The position numbers and the translations under genes are program-made. From Kitasatospora sp. NBC_00315 (GTDB lineage Bacteria; Actinomycetota; Actinomycetes; Streptomycetales; Streptomycetaceae), in NCBI RefSeq assembly GCF_041435095.1, contig NZ_CP108025.1, forward strand, positions 7,130,001-7,194,000: DNA of 64,000 bases, written 5' to 3'. Below the pieces are notes generated by a model that saw only the letters and a list, made by a program, of their open reading frames with translations, was not told the DNA's origin and made no database searches. Below are positions 26,037-34,318 of this stretch, in pieces; within the stretch, counting starts at the first letter, position 1; each line of letters begins with the position of its first letter.

Positions 26037-27010
26037 GCGGCCATCGCCTCCGGTCCGGTCTGCTTGCCCAGCTCGGCGGCGAGGGTGTCGCCGAGGGCGG
26101 TGCCCGAGGACTGCGGTGTACGGGAGCGCTTGACCAGGTGGGCGACCCACCAGCCCAGGCCGCGCACCCCGCAGACCACGGTGACGGCGAAGAAGAGTGT
26201 GTAGACGACGTTGAACAGCATCAGTACGCCGTACGTCATGGCGACCCAGGAGCCGAACATGAACTGGTTGCGGGCCCGCGACGGGGTGGTCCCCGGGTCG
26301 CTGATCATGTAGTTGGTGAAGAGGACGAAGGCGACGCCGCTCATCGGGCCGAGGGCGGAGAAGATCGCGACGTCCCAGACCCAGTGCCGGATGAGGGCCT
26401 GGATCACGAACCCGCCCAGCCAGCCGACGATGAGCGCGACCTTCTTGGTGAGCATGGCGTTGATCACGGTGCCGGAGGTGACGATGATCAGCGGGATCGC
26501 GACCCGGAAGAAGGTGTTCGCGTTCTCGGTGAACTCGTAGGGCGGCGCGATGCTGACCCAGGAGCCGAAGCACACCAGCGTCATGGTGATGCCGAAGTTG
26601 GACGGGTTCATGAAGTGCCGCATCCGGCCGGCGACCGGAGCCTGCAGCGCGTGCTTGCCGGCGACGCCGACCACCGTGCCGAAGATCACCGGGAGGATCT
26701 GGTCGTTGGCGTACAGCAGCATGTTCACCGCCAGCGCGGTGATGTGCGACGGCAGCAGGAACTCGTACACGCCGCGACCCCCGTTGCCGAGGAAGCGCGG
26801 ACTGCGGCGCTGGGCCCAGGCGCTGAGGATCTCGAAGGCGATCTCGGTGGTGTAGGCGGTCAGCACCGCGAAGATCGGCCACAGCCACGGCTGCTCGAAG
26901 CCGAGCAGGGTGTAGCCGAAGATGTTGAAGACGGAGATGGAGACCGCGAAGTTGCGCAGCGCCAGGTAGCGGGGATCCTTGGCGGCGGGCTTCTGGACGG
27001 CGATGCTCAT
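26033..27010 (-). CDS. Enediyne biosynthesis protein UnbU (membrane protein)
   Basis: This 325-residue polytopic membrane protein of the UnbU (E5) family is conserved in enediyne clusters. It opens with KDPRYLALRNFAVSISVFNI and GYTLLGFEQPWLWPIFAVLT. Other conserved-looking elements are GRGVYEFLLPSHITALAVNM, RHFMNPSNFGITMTLVCFGS and DPGTTPSRARNQFMFGSWVA. Several stretches recall RnfD/NqrB-type redox membrane proteins, which have an analogous hydrophobic layout; that resemblance is from memory. It overlaps UnbV by four bases upstream and the PKS by four bases downstream. A membrane-bound redox or transport step in core formation is plausible. Confidence 0.92.
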   Translation of the reverse strand: MSIAVQKPAAKDPRYLALRNFAVSISVFNIFGYTLLGFEQPWLWPIFAVLTAYTTEIAFEILSAWAQRRSPRFLGNGGRGVYEFLLPSHITALAVNMLLYANDQILPVIFGTVVGVAGKHALQAPVAGRMRHFMNPSNFGITMTLVCFGSWVSIAPPYEFTENANTFFRVAIPLIIVTSGTVINAMLTKKVALIVGWLGGFVIQALIRHWVWDVAIFSALGPMSGVAFVLFTNYMISDPGTTPSRARNQFMFGSWVAMTYGVLMLFNVVYTLFFAVTVVCGVRGLGWWVAHLVKRSRTPQSSGTALGDTLAAELGKQTGPEAMAA

Positions 27011-28986
27011 CGGCTCGGAACCTCCTGGACGTCGCTGGACAGGACGAGCGAGTGGGTGCCGGGCGTCAGCTGCTCGGACTTCTTGTGTTGGACACCGTTG
27101 GTGTCCCGCCAGGACAGCTCGACGGTCACCGGGCCGCTGTGGGCGCCGAGACCGAAGTGCACGTCGAAGCTGCGGAAGCCGCCGTGGCCGCTGCCGCCGT
27201 CGAGCTGGGACACCTGGGTGCCCTCCGGGGTGGTCACCTTCACGGTGGCGCCGTAGGCCGGTGTGCCGGTGTTGGCGACGCCCTGGCCGGCGCCGCTGTC
27301 ACCGGACGGGCGGTAGAGCCGCAGGTTGACGAAGTTCCCGGGCGCGGGCGCCTGGTTGGCGTAGAACGCGGGCGGTCCCCACTGCCGGGCGACCGCGAAG
27401 TCCAGCAGGCCGCTGCCGGTGGTGTCACCGGTGGCGATGGCGCGGGTGGGGGTCGGAACGGCCAGGCCGAGCTGCTTGCTGATGTTGGCGTACGTCCCGC
27501 TCGGCGTCTTCGCGTAGAAGGCGAGCGCGTCGTCGCCGGCCAGGTCGTCCCCGGGCTGGACGTTGGGCCACATGGCGGGGTTGGAGAGCAGGTCGTCGTT
27601 GGTCATGGCCATCTCCTGGAGCCACGGCCAGCGGTCGATCTCGCCCTTGACGAAGCCGTCGGCCTGGAGCACCGCGAGGTTTCCGTCGTTGCGGAAGTCG
27701 GCCATCTTGGTGTCCCAGCCCCAGCCCGTCCAGGCGAGCCCGTTCTCCCGGGCCTCCTGGGTGAAGGGCGCGACGCCCGCGGCGAGCTTGCCGCGCATCT
27801 CGTTCTCGTCCTTCGCCTGGTTGACCCAGAGGAAGTTGGACTCCTCCAGGCCCCAGGCGGCGGTGATGTTGCTGACCATCATGTCGAAGCTGCCGTTGTG
27901 GTTGACGTCGGCGAAGTCGACGCCCATGCCCTTGAACGAGCCCTTGCCGAGCACGAACGACTTGGGGGTGGTCGGGGTGCGCTCGCCGGTCGCCTCGGTG
28001 AAGCTGATGTGGCCCGGGGTCGAGCGGTTGTACAGCAGGTGCGCGTGGCCGAAGTCGTTGGCGATGTAGAGGTCGGGGCGGCCCTCGCCGGTCAGGTCGG
28101 CGCCGGCGATGGCCAGCGTCCAGCCGGTGGAGGCGTCGAAGGGGATGGCGCCGCGCTCCTCGACGAACGCGGCGTCCGGATCGGCGCCGGCGCTCGCCCC
28201 GGCCCAGCGCAGGACGTGGTCCCCGCCGGCGTTCCTGGCGCTGGAGAGGGAGTTGTTCATCTGCACGTTGTTCAGGCCGTGGGTGTCCAGCACGTCGGAG
28301 TCGGGGAAGTAGTTCCCGATCACGATGGACGGGTGGCCGCTGCCGTCGAGGTCGCCGACGTAGGCGGCGTCCGTGTTCCAGCGCGGGCCGTGGTACTTGC
28401 CGTCGATGGACTGCGAGGGCACCACCTCGCGCGGGGTGTAGGCGGCGGCCGTCAGCTCCGTCGTGCCGGACTTCGCCAGGAAGACCAGCGGGGTGCGGCC
28501 CCAGTAGGTGACCAGCAGGTCGGCCCGACCGTCACCGTTGAAGTCCCCCGGCGTGCAGCCGGTCGGCGCCATGGTGTCGTCCATCGGCAGCGGCGAGGCG
28601 TCCAGGACGAACGGGGTGAACCGGTCGCCCGGGCGGGCCGTCGGCGTGTACGTCACCACGACCTTGTCGGTCCGGGTGTCCACGATGCACATGCCGTCGG
28701 CCAGGCCGTGGCCGGTGAGGTCGTTGATGGCGATGCCGGCGCCGACCGAGGAGATCCACGACCGGATCTTCTGGTAGGACGGGTTCACCGCGCGCACCGT
28801 GTTCATGTGCAGGGAGTCGTACCCGGGCGGCAGGGCGATGGGCATCTCCTGGAACTTGTACCGGGCGGCGGTCTCGTCGCCCCCGGCCACGGCGACCGAG
28901 CTCCGGACGGTGAAGAAGAGCGAGGCGGCCACCACCACCGTCGCCACCCCCGGAATCAGTCTGCGAATTCGCTCGCTGTGCAACAC
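27007..28986 (-). CDS. Enediyne biosynthesis protein UnbV (FG-GAP/ASPIC repeat)
   Basis: This 659-residue secreted or membrane-anchored protein of the UnbV (E4) family also belongs to the CRTAC1/ASPIC-UnbV group. An N-terminal signal or anchor (LIPGVATVVVAASLFFTVRS) is followed by FG-GAP propeller repeats with calcium-type loops, for example DFNGDGRADLLVT, DLDGSGHPSIVIGNY, DLTGEGRPDLYIANDFG and DVNHNGSFDMMVSN. The ASPIC/UnbV domain is at the C-terminus (HFGLGAHSGPVTVELSW). The start is uncertain: GTG at 28986 or TTG at 28983 both lie just after a GGAGAGGAGA site, and the frame stays open upstream. It is the first gene of the minus-strand PKS operon. The extracytoplasmic location contrasts with the cytosolic PKS. 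Confidence 0.92.
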   Translation of the reverse strand: MLHSERIRRLIPGVATVVVAASLFFTVRSSVAVAGGDETAARYKFQEMPIALPPGYDSLHMNTVRAVNPSYQKIRSWISSVGAGIAINDLTGHGLADGMCIVDTRTDKVVVTYTPTARPGDRFTPFVLDASPLPMDDTMAPTGCTPGDFNGDGRADLLVTYWGRTPLVFLAKSGTTELTAAAYTPREVVPSQSIDGKYHGPRWNTDAAYVGDLDGSGHPSIVIGNYFPDSDVLDTHGLNNVQMNNSLSSARNAGGDHVLRWAGASAGADPDAAFVEERGAIPFDASTGWTLAIAGADLTGEGRPDLYIANDFGHAHLLYNRSTPGHISFTEATGERTPTTPKSFVLGKGSFKGMGVDFADVNHNGSFDMMVSNITAAWGLEESNFLWVNQAKDENEMRGKLAAGVAPFTQEARENGLAWTGWGWDTKMADFRNDGNLAVLQADGFVKGEIDRWPWLQEMAMTNDDLLSNPAMWPNVQPGDDLAGDDALAFYAKTPSGTYANISKQLGLAVPTPTRAIATGDTTGSGLLDFAVARQWGPPAFYANQAPAPGNFVNLRLYRPSGDSGAGQGVANTGTPAYGATVKVTTPEGTQVSQLDGGSGHGGFRSFDVHFGLGAHSGPVTVELSWRDTNGVQHKKSEQLTPGTHSLVLSSDVQEVPSR

Positions 28987-29283
28987 ATTCTCCTCTCCAT
29001 GCAGGATCTCCACGCGGGAATAACAATGTGATGGATCGTTGCCGGATTGTTCTGGCAAACTCCGATCGTGGTTTTTGAGCATGGGTCACGCTCTGGCCCC
29101 CCGCTTCTCCCATCTTGCCCATCGCCCGCCGGGGTCCGTCCGGGGTCCTTCCGGACTCCTTCGAGAGTCCGTCCGGAGTCCCTCCGGAGGGAGAGCACGC
29201 TCGGAGAAGACAGTCGCCCGCGGCGACTGTGAAGCTCTTCGGCAGAAGCGTTCCCATCGGATTCCGCAACCCGAGGATGTTCC
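28987..29283. promoter_or_regulatory. Divergent promoter region of PKS operon and GMC gene
   Basis: About 300 bases separate the divergent UnbV and GMC oxidoreductase starts, so both promoters must lie here. The UnbV-proximal third is the most AT-rich. From 29131 to 29191 it holds repeated TCCGTCCGG-like words, including an inverted pair GGACTCC (29153-29159) and GGAGTCC (29175-29181), a possible regulator site. No gene is seen inside. Confidence 0.6.
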
Positions 29284-30834
29284 ATGGCGCAGACTTATGA
29301 CGACATCGTTGTGGGGTCGGGCTCGGCCGGGGCGGCGCTGGCCGCCCGGCTCAGCGAAGACCCCTCGCGCAAGGTGCTTCTGCTGGAGGCCGGCCCGGAT
29401 TTTCCGGATATAGCGGATCTTCCGGACGACATCCGGGACGGGGGCTCGATGTCCCTGAGCGCCCACGACTGGAAGTTCCGGGCCGAGATCAGCGACGGAC
29501 GGCGTATTCTCTTCCCGCGCGGGAAGGCCTCCGGTGGATCGTCCTCGGTGGGTGCGACCATCGCACTCCGCGGCGTCCCCGAGAACTTCACCGAATGGGC
29601 CGAGGCCGGTAATCCGGAATGGACCTGGGACCAGGTCCTGCCGTATTACCGGAAAATGGAGGACGACCTCGATCTCGGCGACGACGAGTTCCACGGAAAG
29701 GGCGGTCCCGTCCCGGTCCGACGCTGGCGGACCGACGAGCTCACCCCGGTCCAGCGGGCTTTCACCGAGGCGAGTCTGGCGGCCGGATTTCCCGAGGTGA
29801 CCGACCACAACCATCCCGAGGCCACCGGAATCGGCCCGATCCCCTCGAACCGGCGCGACACCACCCTTCGGGTCAACGCGGCGATGGCCTACCTGACCCC
29901 GGAGGTGCGCGGCCGCGGCAACCTGACCGTCCGCGCCGGGGTGCTCGTGCACCACGTGCTCTTCGAGGGCAGTCGCGCGGTGGGCGTGGCCGCCTCCGTC
30001 GGAGGCGGGGTGGCCGAGGAGATCCGCTCGCACCGGGTGGTGCTCTCCGCCGGCGCCGTGAACTCACCCACGATCCTGATGCGTTCGGGCATCGGGCCGG
30101 CCGAGGACCTGCGGCGCCAGGGCGTCGACGTCCGCCTGGACCGTCCGGGCGTCGGCGCCAACCTGATCGACCACCCGCGCACCGGCGTCTTCATGAAGCC
30201 GAGGCCAGGCGCGATCGACCGCACGGACCCGTTCCTGCAGACCATCGTGCGCACCACGGCGAAGGGCTCGACCGACTTCAACGACCTCCAGTACTACATG
30301 GTCAACCACTTCGACCTGACCATGTTCCCCGACCTGCAGATGCTGGCCGGCGGCAACGTGATCCTGGGTGTCATGGTGGTGGACCAGAAGCCGCAGTCCC
30401 GCGGGCGCCTTCGGCTGAGCTCGGCCGACCCGGCCGCCGCACCCGACATCGACCTCAACTTCCTCTCCACCGAACGGGACGTCGAGAAGCTCGCCGACGC
30501 CGTCCGGACCTGCTGGGAGCTGGTCAACCACCCGGGCATCCGCAGCCAGGGCGAGGACTTCATCGTCCTCAACGACCAGCTGATCGACAACGAGGACATG
30601 GTCAAGCAGTACGTCCGGCTGAGCCTGGACAGCGCCTACCACCCGGTCGGCACCGCGCGGATGGGCCTGGCCTCGGACGAGGGGGCGGTGGTGGACGAGC
30701 ACCTGCGCGTGCACGGCACCGAGGGCCTCTACCTCGCCGACGCCTCGGTGATGCCGCAGATCGTCAACTGCAACACCAACTTCACCTCGACCATGATCGG
30801 CGAGCGCCTCGCGGACTGGCTGCGCGGGAGCTGA
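29284..30834 (+). CDS. GMC-family FAD oxidoreductase
   Basis: This 516-residue glucose-methanol-choline oxidoreductase is close in pattern to choline-dehydrogenase-like enzymes. The N-terminal FAD-binding GSGSAGAALAARL is at about residues 12-24. Further signatures are RGKASGGSSSVGATIALRG, HRVVLSAGAVNSPTILMRSG, and the C-terminal active site with His453 in YHPVGTARMG and Asn497 near NCNTNF. These enzymes oxidise alcohols by hydride transfer to FAD. Nine-membered enediyne clusters include a GMC-like oxidoreductase (E9, as recalled), so core oxidation is likely. The ATG has GAGG 9-12 bases upstream. The first third uses distinctly fewer GC-ending codons than the rest. Confidence 0.92.
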   Translation: MAQTYDDIVVGSGSAGAALAARLSEDPSRKVLLLEAGPDFPDIADLPDDIRDGGSMSLSAHDWKFRAEISDGRRILFPRGKASGGSSSVGATIALRGVPENFTEWAEAGNPEWTWDQVLPYYRKMEDDLDLGDDEFHGKGGPVPVRRWRTDELTPVQRAFTEASLAAGFPEVTDHNHPEATGIGPIPSNRRDTTLRVNAAMAYLTPEVRGRGNLTVRAGVLVHHVLFEGSRAVGVAASVGGGVAEEIRSHRVVLSAGAVNSPTILMRSGIGPAEDLRRQGVDVRLDRPGVGANLIDHPRTGVFMKPRPGAIDRTDPFLQTIVRTTAKGSTDFNDLQYYMVNHFDLTMFPDLQMLAGGNVILGVMVVDQKPQSRGRLRLSSADPAAAPDIDLNFLSTERDVEKLADAVRTCWELVNHPGIRSQGEDFIVLNDQLIDNEDMVKQYVRLSLDSAYHPVGTARMGLASDEGAVVDEHLRVHGTEGLYLADASVMPQIVNCNTNFTSTMIGERLADWLRGS

Positions 30835-30922
30835 CCCCGGCGCGCCGGCGGCCGGCCGTACCTCTCGCGGACTCGGCGCCGGCGCTCCCCAGGCCATCAG
30901 CCGCACACACAGGAGAGAGCGG

Positions 30923-31624
30923 ATGAAGCTGCCCAGGGTGGCAACGCGCGAAGAGTGGCTCCAGGCCCGCAAGGAGCTGCTCGCGAAGGAGAAGGAGCTC
31001 ACCCGGCTGCGCGACGAGGTCGCCGCCGCCCGGCCCGGGCTGCCGATGGTGAAGGTCGGCAAGGAGTACGTGTTCGAGGGACCGGACGGCAAGGCGACCC
31101 TCCTCGACCTGTTCGAGGGACGACGCCAGCTGATCATCCGTCATTTCATGTTCGGGCCCGACCAGGAGGAGGGCTGCGTCGGCTGCTCCATGCAGGCCGA
31201 CTCGGTGGGGCACCTGTCCCACATCCACGCCCGGGAGACCACCTTCGTGATGGTCTCGCGGGCGCAGCTGTCCAAGCTCACCGCCTTCCGGGAGCGGATG
31301 GGCTGGAGCATCCCCTGGGTCTCCTCCCACGAGACGGACTTCAACCAGGACTTCCACGTGACCACCGACCAGGGCGAACTGCCCGGTGTGAGCGTGTTCC
31401 TGACGGACGGCACGGACGTGTTCCACACCTACTCGGTCTTCGACCGGGGCGGTGAGATCTTCAAGAACTTCTACAACTACCTCGACCTCACACCACTGGG
31501 CCGACAGGAGGCCGATCTGGAACGGCCCTGGGACTGGTGGCGCCACCACGACAAGTACGGCGACGAGGCCGCCCCGACCGCCGGGCGGAACTGGTGGAAC
31601 GGGACGGACAAGTTCGTGAGCTGA
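30923..31624 (+). CDS. DUF899 thioredoxin-fold protein, copy 2
   Basis: This 233-residue DUF899-family protein is the same length as copy 1 at 2406-3107 and similar throughout. Shared blocks include REEWL.ARKELL, FEGRRQLI.RHFMF, EEGC.GCSMQADSVGHLSHI, QDFHVTTDQGELP and WDWWR. Cys85 and Cys88 lie in EEGCVGCSM. The ATG has AGGAGAGAG upstream. It follows the GMC gene by 88 bases in the same direction and is probably co-transcribed, with a strong terminator after it. Function is unknown; a thioredoxin-like redox or thiol-conjugating role is inferred from the fold. Duplication inside one cluster suggests a dosage need or two related substrates. Confidence 0.88.
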   Translation: MKLPRVATREEWLQARKELLAKEKELTRLRDEVAAARPGLPMVKVGKEYVFEGPDGKATLLDLFEGRRQLIIRHFMFGPDQEEGCVGCSMQADSVGHLSHIHARETTFVMVSRAQLSKLTAFRERMGWSIPWVSSHETDFNQDFHVTTDQGELPGVSVFLTDGTDVFHTYSVFDRGGEIFKNFYNYLDLTPLGRQEADLERPWDWWRHHDKYGDEAAPTAGRNWWNGTDKFVS

Positions 31625-31686
31625 CGGACGGGGGCTCACGGGCGGGGACTGGCGGGCGGGGGCCCGGCGTGGGCGAGCCGTGCCCC

Positions 31687-31730
31687 GCGCCGGGCGCCGC
31701 CGGGTGGCACCACCCGGCGGCGCCCGGCGC
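31687..31730 (+). terminator. Terminator after GMC-DUF899 unit
   Basis: A perfect 20-base-pair stem (31687-31706 with 31711-31730) has a 4-base loop. The remaining bases to 31897 are GC-rich with no gene visible. Confidence 0.85.
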
Positions 31731-31897
31731 CGGTCCCGCCCGTCCCGTCCCGTCCGTGGGCCGGTCCGGCTCGCCGCCCGGTCCGGCGGTTCCCGGGGCC
31801 GGCCCGCCCCGCCGTGACTGCCCGCGATCCCTTTCGCCCCCGCGCCGGGTCAGTACGGGGGCAGCATTCGCAGCGCACCACGAACGAGGAGTAACCC

Positions 31898-32647
31898 ATG
31901 TCCGTTCAGCAGCTCGCCGGGACCACCGCGATCGTCACCGGCGCGAGCCGGGGGTTCGGCCGCTCGACCGCCAGGGCACTGGTCGGGGCGGGCGTGCGCG
32001 TCGTGGGCGTGGCCCGGGACGGTGACGCACTGGAGGAACTGCGCACCGAGCTCGGCGACGGCTTCGTCCCGGAGCCCGCGGACGCCGCCGACCCGTCGGT
32101 GGCCGGCCGCCTGATCGACGCGTACGAGCCGCGCACCCTGGTCCTCAACGCGGGCACCACCCCGGTGCTCGCCCCGCTCCAGGAGCAGAGCTGGGACACC
32201 TTCCGCGCGGCCTGGGAGACGGACGTGCGGCAGGCGTTCCACTGGGTGCGGGAGTCGCTGCTCCGGCCGCTGCCCAGCGGGAGCACCGTGCTGTCCTTCT
32301 CCAGCGGCGCCGCGGTCAACGGCTCGCCGCTCAGCGGCGGCTACGCGGGTGCCAAGGCCACGGTGCGCTTCGTCTCCGCCTACGCGGCGGACGAGTCGGC
32401 GCGGCAGTCGCTCGGCATCCGGTACGTGTCGGTGCTGCCCAAGCTGACCCCGGCCACCGGGCTCGGCTCGGGCGCGGTGGCCGCCTACGCAGCCCTGCAG
32501 GGGGTCGACGTACCGACCTTCCTGAGCGGTTTCGGCCCGACGCTGACCCCGGAGCTGGTGGCCGCGACCGTCCTCGACCTGGTCGGTGACGCCGGCTGGG
32601 AGGACCTCGCCTACCTGCTGACCCCTGGGGGCCTGAAGCCGCTCTGA
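31898..32647 (+). CDS. Classical SDR oxidoreductase
   Basis: This 249-residue short-chain dehydrogenase has the standard cofactor loop TGASRGFGRSTARAL, a VLNAGTTP segment in the NNAG position, SFSSGAAV carrying the catalytic Ser, and YAGAK with the catalytic Tyr and Lys. It therefore has an intact triad, unlike the SDR at 4704-5504. Substrate and direction are unknown. The ATG has an AGGAG site eight bases upstream. It converges on an ECF sigma-factor gene and has its own promoter space after the terminator at 31687-31730. Confidence 0.88.
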   Translation: MSVQQLAGTTAIVTGASRGFGRSTARALVGAGVRVVGVARDGDALEELRTELGDGFVPEPADAADPSVAGRLIDAYEPRTLVLNAGTTPVLAPLQEQSWDTFRAAWETDVRQAFHWVRESLLRPLPSGSTVLSFSSGAAVNGSPLSGGYAGAKATVRFVSAYAADESARQSLGIRYVSVLPKLTPATGLGSGAVAAYAALQGVDVPTFLSGFGPTLTPELVAATVLDLVGDAGWEDLAYLLTPGGLKPL

Positions 32648-32735
32648 GCGGACCCGTGCGGCGGATGTGCGGAGGCGCGCCGGTCGGCGACGGCCGCTGC
32701 GGTTCATGCGCTGCGGTGCGCACGGTGCGGTTCGG

Positions 32736-33728
32736 TCAGGTCGTCGCTGCGGCGGCGACCTGTTCGGCGTAGGTGGGTGCCAGCCCGAACGGACCGAACA
32801 GGCCCGGATCCAGGAAGCCCGAGATCCGCGAGATCCGCCCGCCGGCGAGGGTGAGCACGGTGATCGAGTGCGGGTGGTGCCCGCCGTCGTCCCCCCGCCG
32901 GTAGAGGGCGAAGGCCGGCTGGCCGTTCGCACGGACGGGAGCCAGCCGGTAGCGTCCCGGCTCGACGAGCACCTGGGCCGCGAAGAAGCGCGCGACCTCC
33001 TCCCGTCCCGCGAACCACGACGGGTACGGCGGCATCTCGGCCACCGCGTCGTCGGTCAGGAGTTCGAGCAGAAGCTTGATGTCGGTGTTCTCGAACGCCG
33101 TCACATAGCGGTCGAGCAGCTCGCGCTGCTCGGAGGCGACGCTGTCGCGGACCTCCTCCTCGGCCGGTGCCAGCCGCTCCAGCTGTCCCCGGGCCCGTTG
33201 CAACGCGCTCTTGACCGCCGGGACGCTGGTGCCGAGCAGATCGGCCACCTCGCCGGCCGGCATGGCGAGCACGTCGCGCAGGATCAGCACGGCCCGCTGC
33301 CGGGCCGGTAGGAACTGCAGGGCCGCGATCATGGCCAGCCGGAAGCTGCTGCGAGTGGCGACGATGGTGGCGGGATCGCCGTGCCGCGGGCCCAGCAGGG
33401 CGTCGGGGGCGGGCTGCAGCCATCCGATCTCCGGTGTGGGCGGGACGAGCGGCGTCTCGGGCGCGGCGGGTGTGCCGAGGCCGGTCGGCAGCAGGCGGCG
33501 GTCGCGGTGCTCCAGCGCGGTGAGGCAGACGTTGGTGGCGATCCGGTACAGCCAGGTCCGCAGCGACGACCGCCCCTCGAACGTCTCGTACGAGCGCCAG
33601 GCGCGCAGGTACGTCTCCTGGACCAGGTCCTCGGCGTCGTGGATCGACCCCAGCATCCGGTAGCAGTGCGCGAGCAGCTCCGTCCGGTACCGGTCGTGGA
33701 CGCGCGCGAAGTCCTCGCGTTCCGTCAC
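32736..33728 (-). CDS. ECF-type sigma factor with SnoaL-like C-terminal domain
   Basis: This 330-residue RNA polymerase sigma factor belongs to the ECF group with a C-terminal SnoaL/NTF2-like extension. Region 2 appears at about residues 8-75 (AHCYRMLGSIHDAEDLVQET, YLRAWRSYETFEGRSSLRTW). Region 4 is at about 150-195 (LPARQRAVLILRDVLAMPAG, GTSVPAVKSALQRARGQL). The SnoaL-like fold follows from about 210. In this group the extension replaces an anti-sigma factor and may bind a ligand or tune activity. The GTG at 33728 gives the usual N-terminus (REDFARVHDRY); the frame is open further upstream but with unlikely composition. Whether it controls cluster genes is unknown. Confidence 0.88.
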   Translation of the reverse strand: MTEREDFARVHDRYRTELLAHCYRMLGSIHDAEDLVQETYLRAWRSYETFEGRSSLRTWLYRIATNVCLTALEHRDRRLLPTGLGTPAAPETPLVPPTPEIGWLQPAPDALLGPRHGDPATIVATRSSFRLAMIAALQFLPARQRAVLILRDVLAMPAGEVADLLGTSVPAVKSALQRARGQLERLAPAEEEVRDSVASEQRELLDRYVTAFENTDIKLLLELLTDDAVAEMPPYPSWFAGREEVARFFAAQVLVEPGRYRLAPVRANGQPAFALYRRGDDGGHHPHSITVLTLAGGRISRISGFLDPGLFGPFGLAPTYAEQVAAAATT

Positions 33729-34318
33729 CGCCGGGTCGCCCCGCCGGCCCGGACGGGGCCACCCGCGCGTTGTGTCCCTGTCCGCCCCGCCGCCCTGGTG
33801 ATCACGTCGCCCAAGATACTGGAGTCCGTGGCGCGCCGCCCCGGTTGTCCGCATGCTCACCGATGCCCCGTCCGACGTGTGCGGCGCCGCGCCGGGTGTG
33901 CCGTCCGGGTGGTGGGGCGGGTGCGGTGTGCGCGGCTTCGCGCGGCGGCGATTCCTTCCGTCCGTCCGCCGGGTCTGTATCCGTGAGTGCCGACCGTTCG
34001 CACGCCAGGGAGGAGTACGGACACGGGTGGGGACGGCCTCCGCTCGCGCCCGACCGCGTCGTGGGAGCGTCGCGGCCGCGGTGGCCGGGGCGGTGGCCGG
34101 GGAGGGACCCGCGCGGCCGGGACCCGGAACGCCGCGGCACGGTCGCCTCGGCGGGGTGGGCGGGCGCCTTGCCGGTGCCTGTCTCCGACCTGCGCCGATT
34201 GCTGATGATGCGTCAGGTATTCGTCGAGAGAGGGCAATTTAAAAGACAAATGCGCTGCGTGCCCCTGACAGCATCGGACTGCTCGTGAATGTCCGCGCAT
34301 CGAGAAGGAGCAACGTTC
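33729..34318. other. Long divergent intergenic region
   Basis: About 590 bases separate the sigma-factor gene and the CMD/AhpD operon. Most is GC-rich without a plausible gene. The last 120 bases become AT-richer (an ATTTAAAAG stretch near 34238), the likely promoter of the plus-strand operon. Confidence 0.5.

Noticed and set aside
21288..26204. Open frame of over 1600 codons antisense to the PKS
   Set aside because: It is a mirror of the PKS codon bias, with Arg/Gly/Ala-rich low-complexity translation and no domain; such shadows are expected at this GC content.
27007..27300. Possible ATP-binding or toxin role for the UnbV C-terminus
   Set aside because: The sequence fits the ASPIC/UnbV domain and no other motif is visible.
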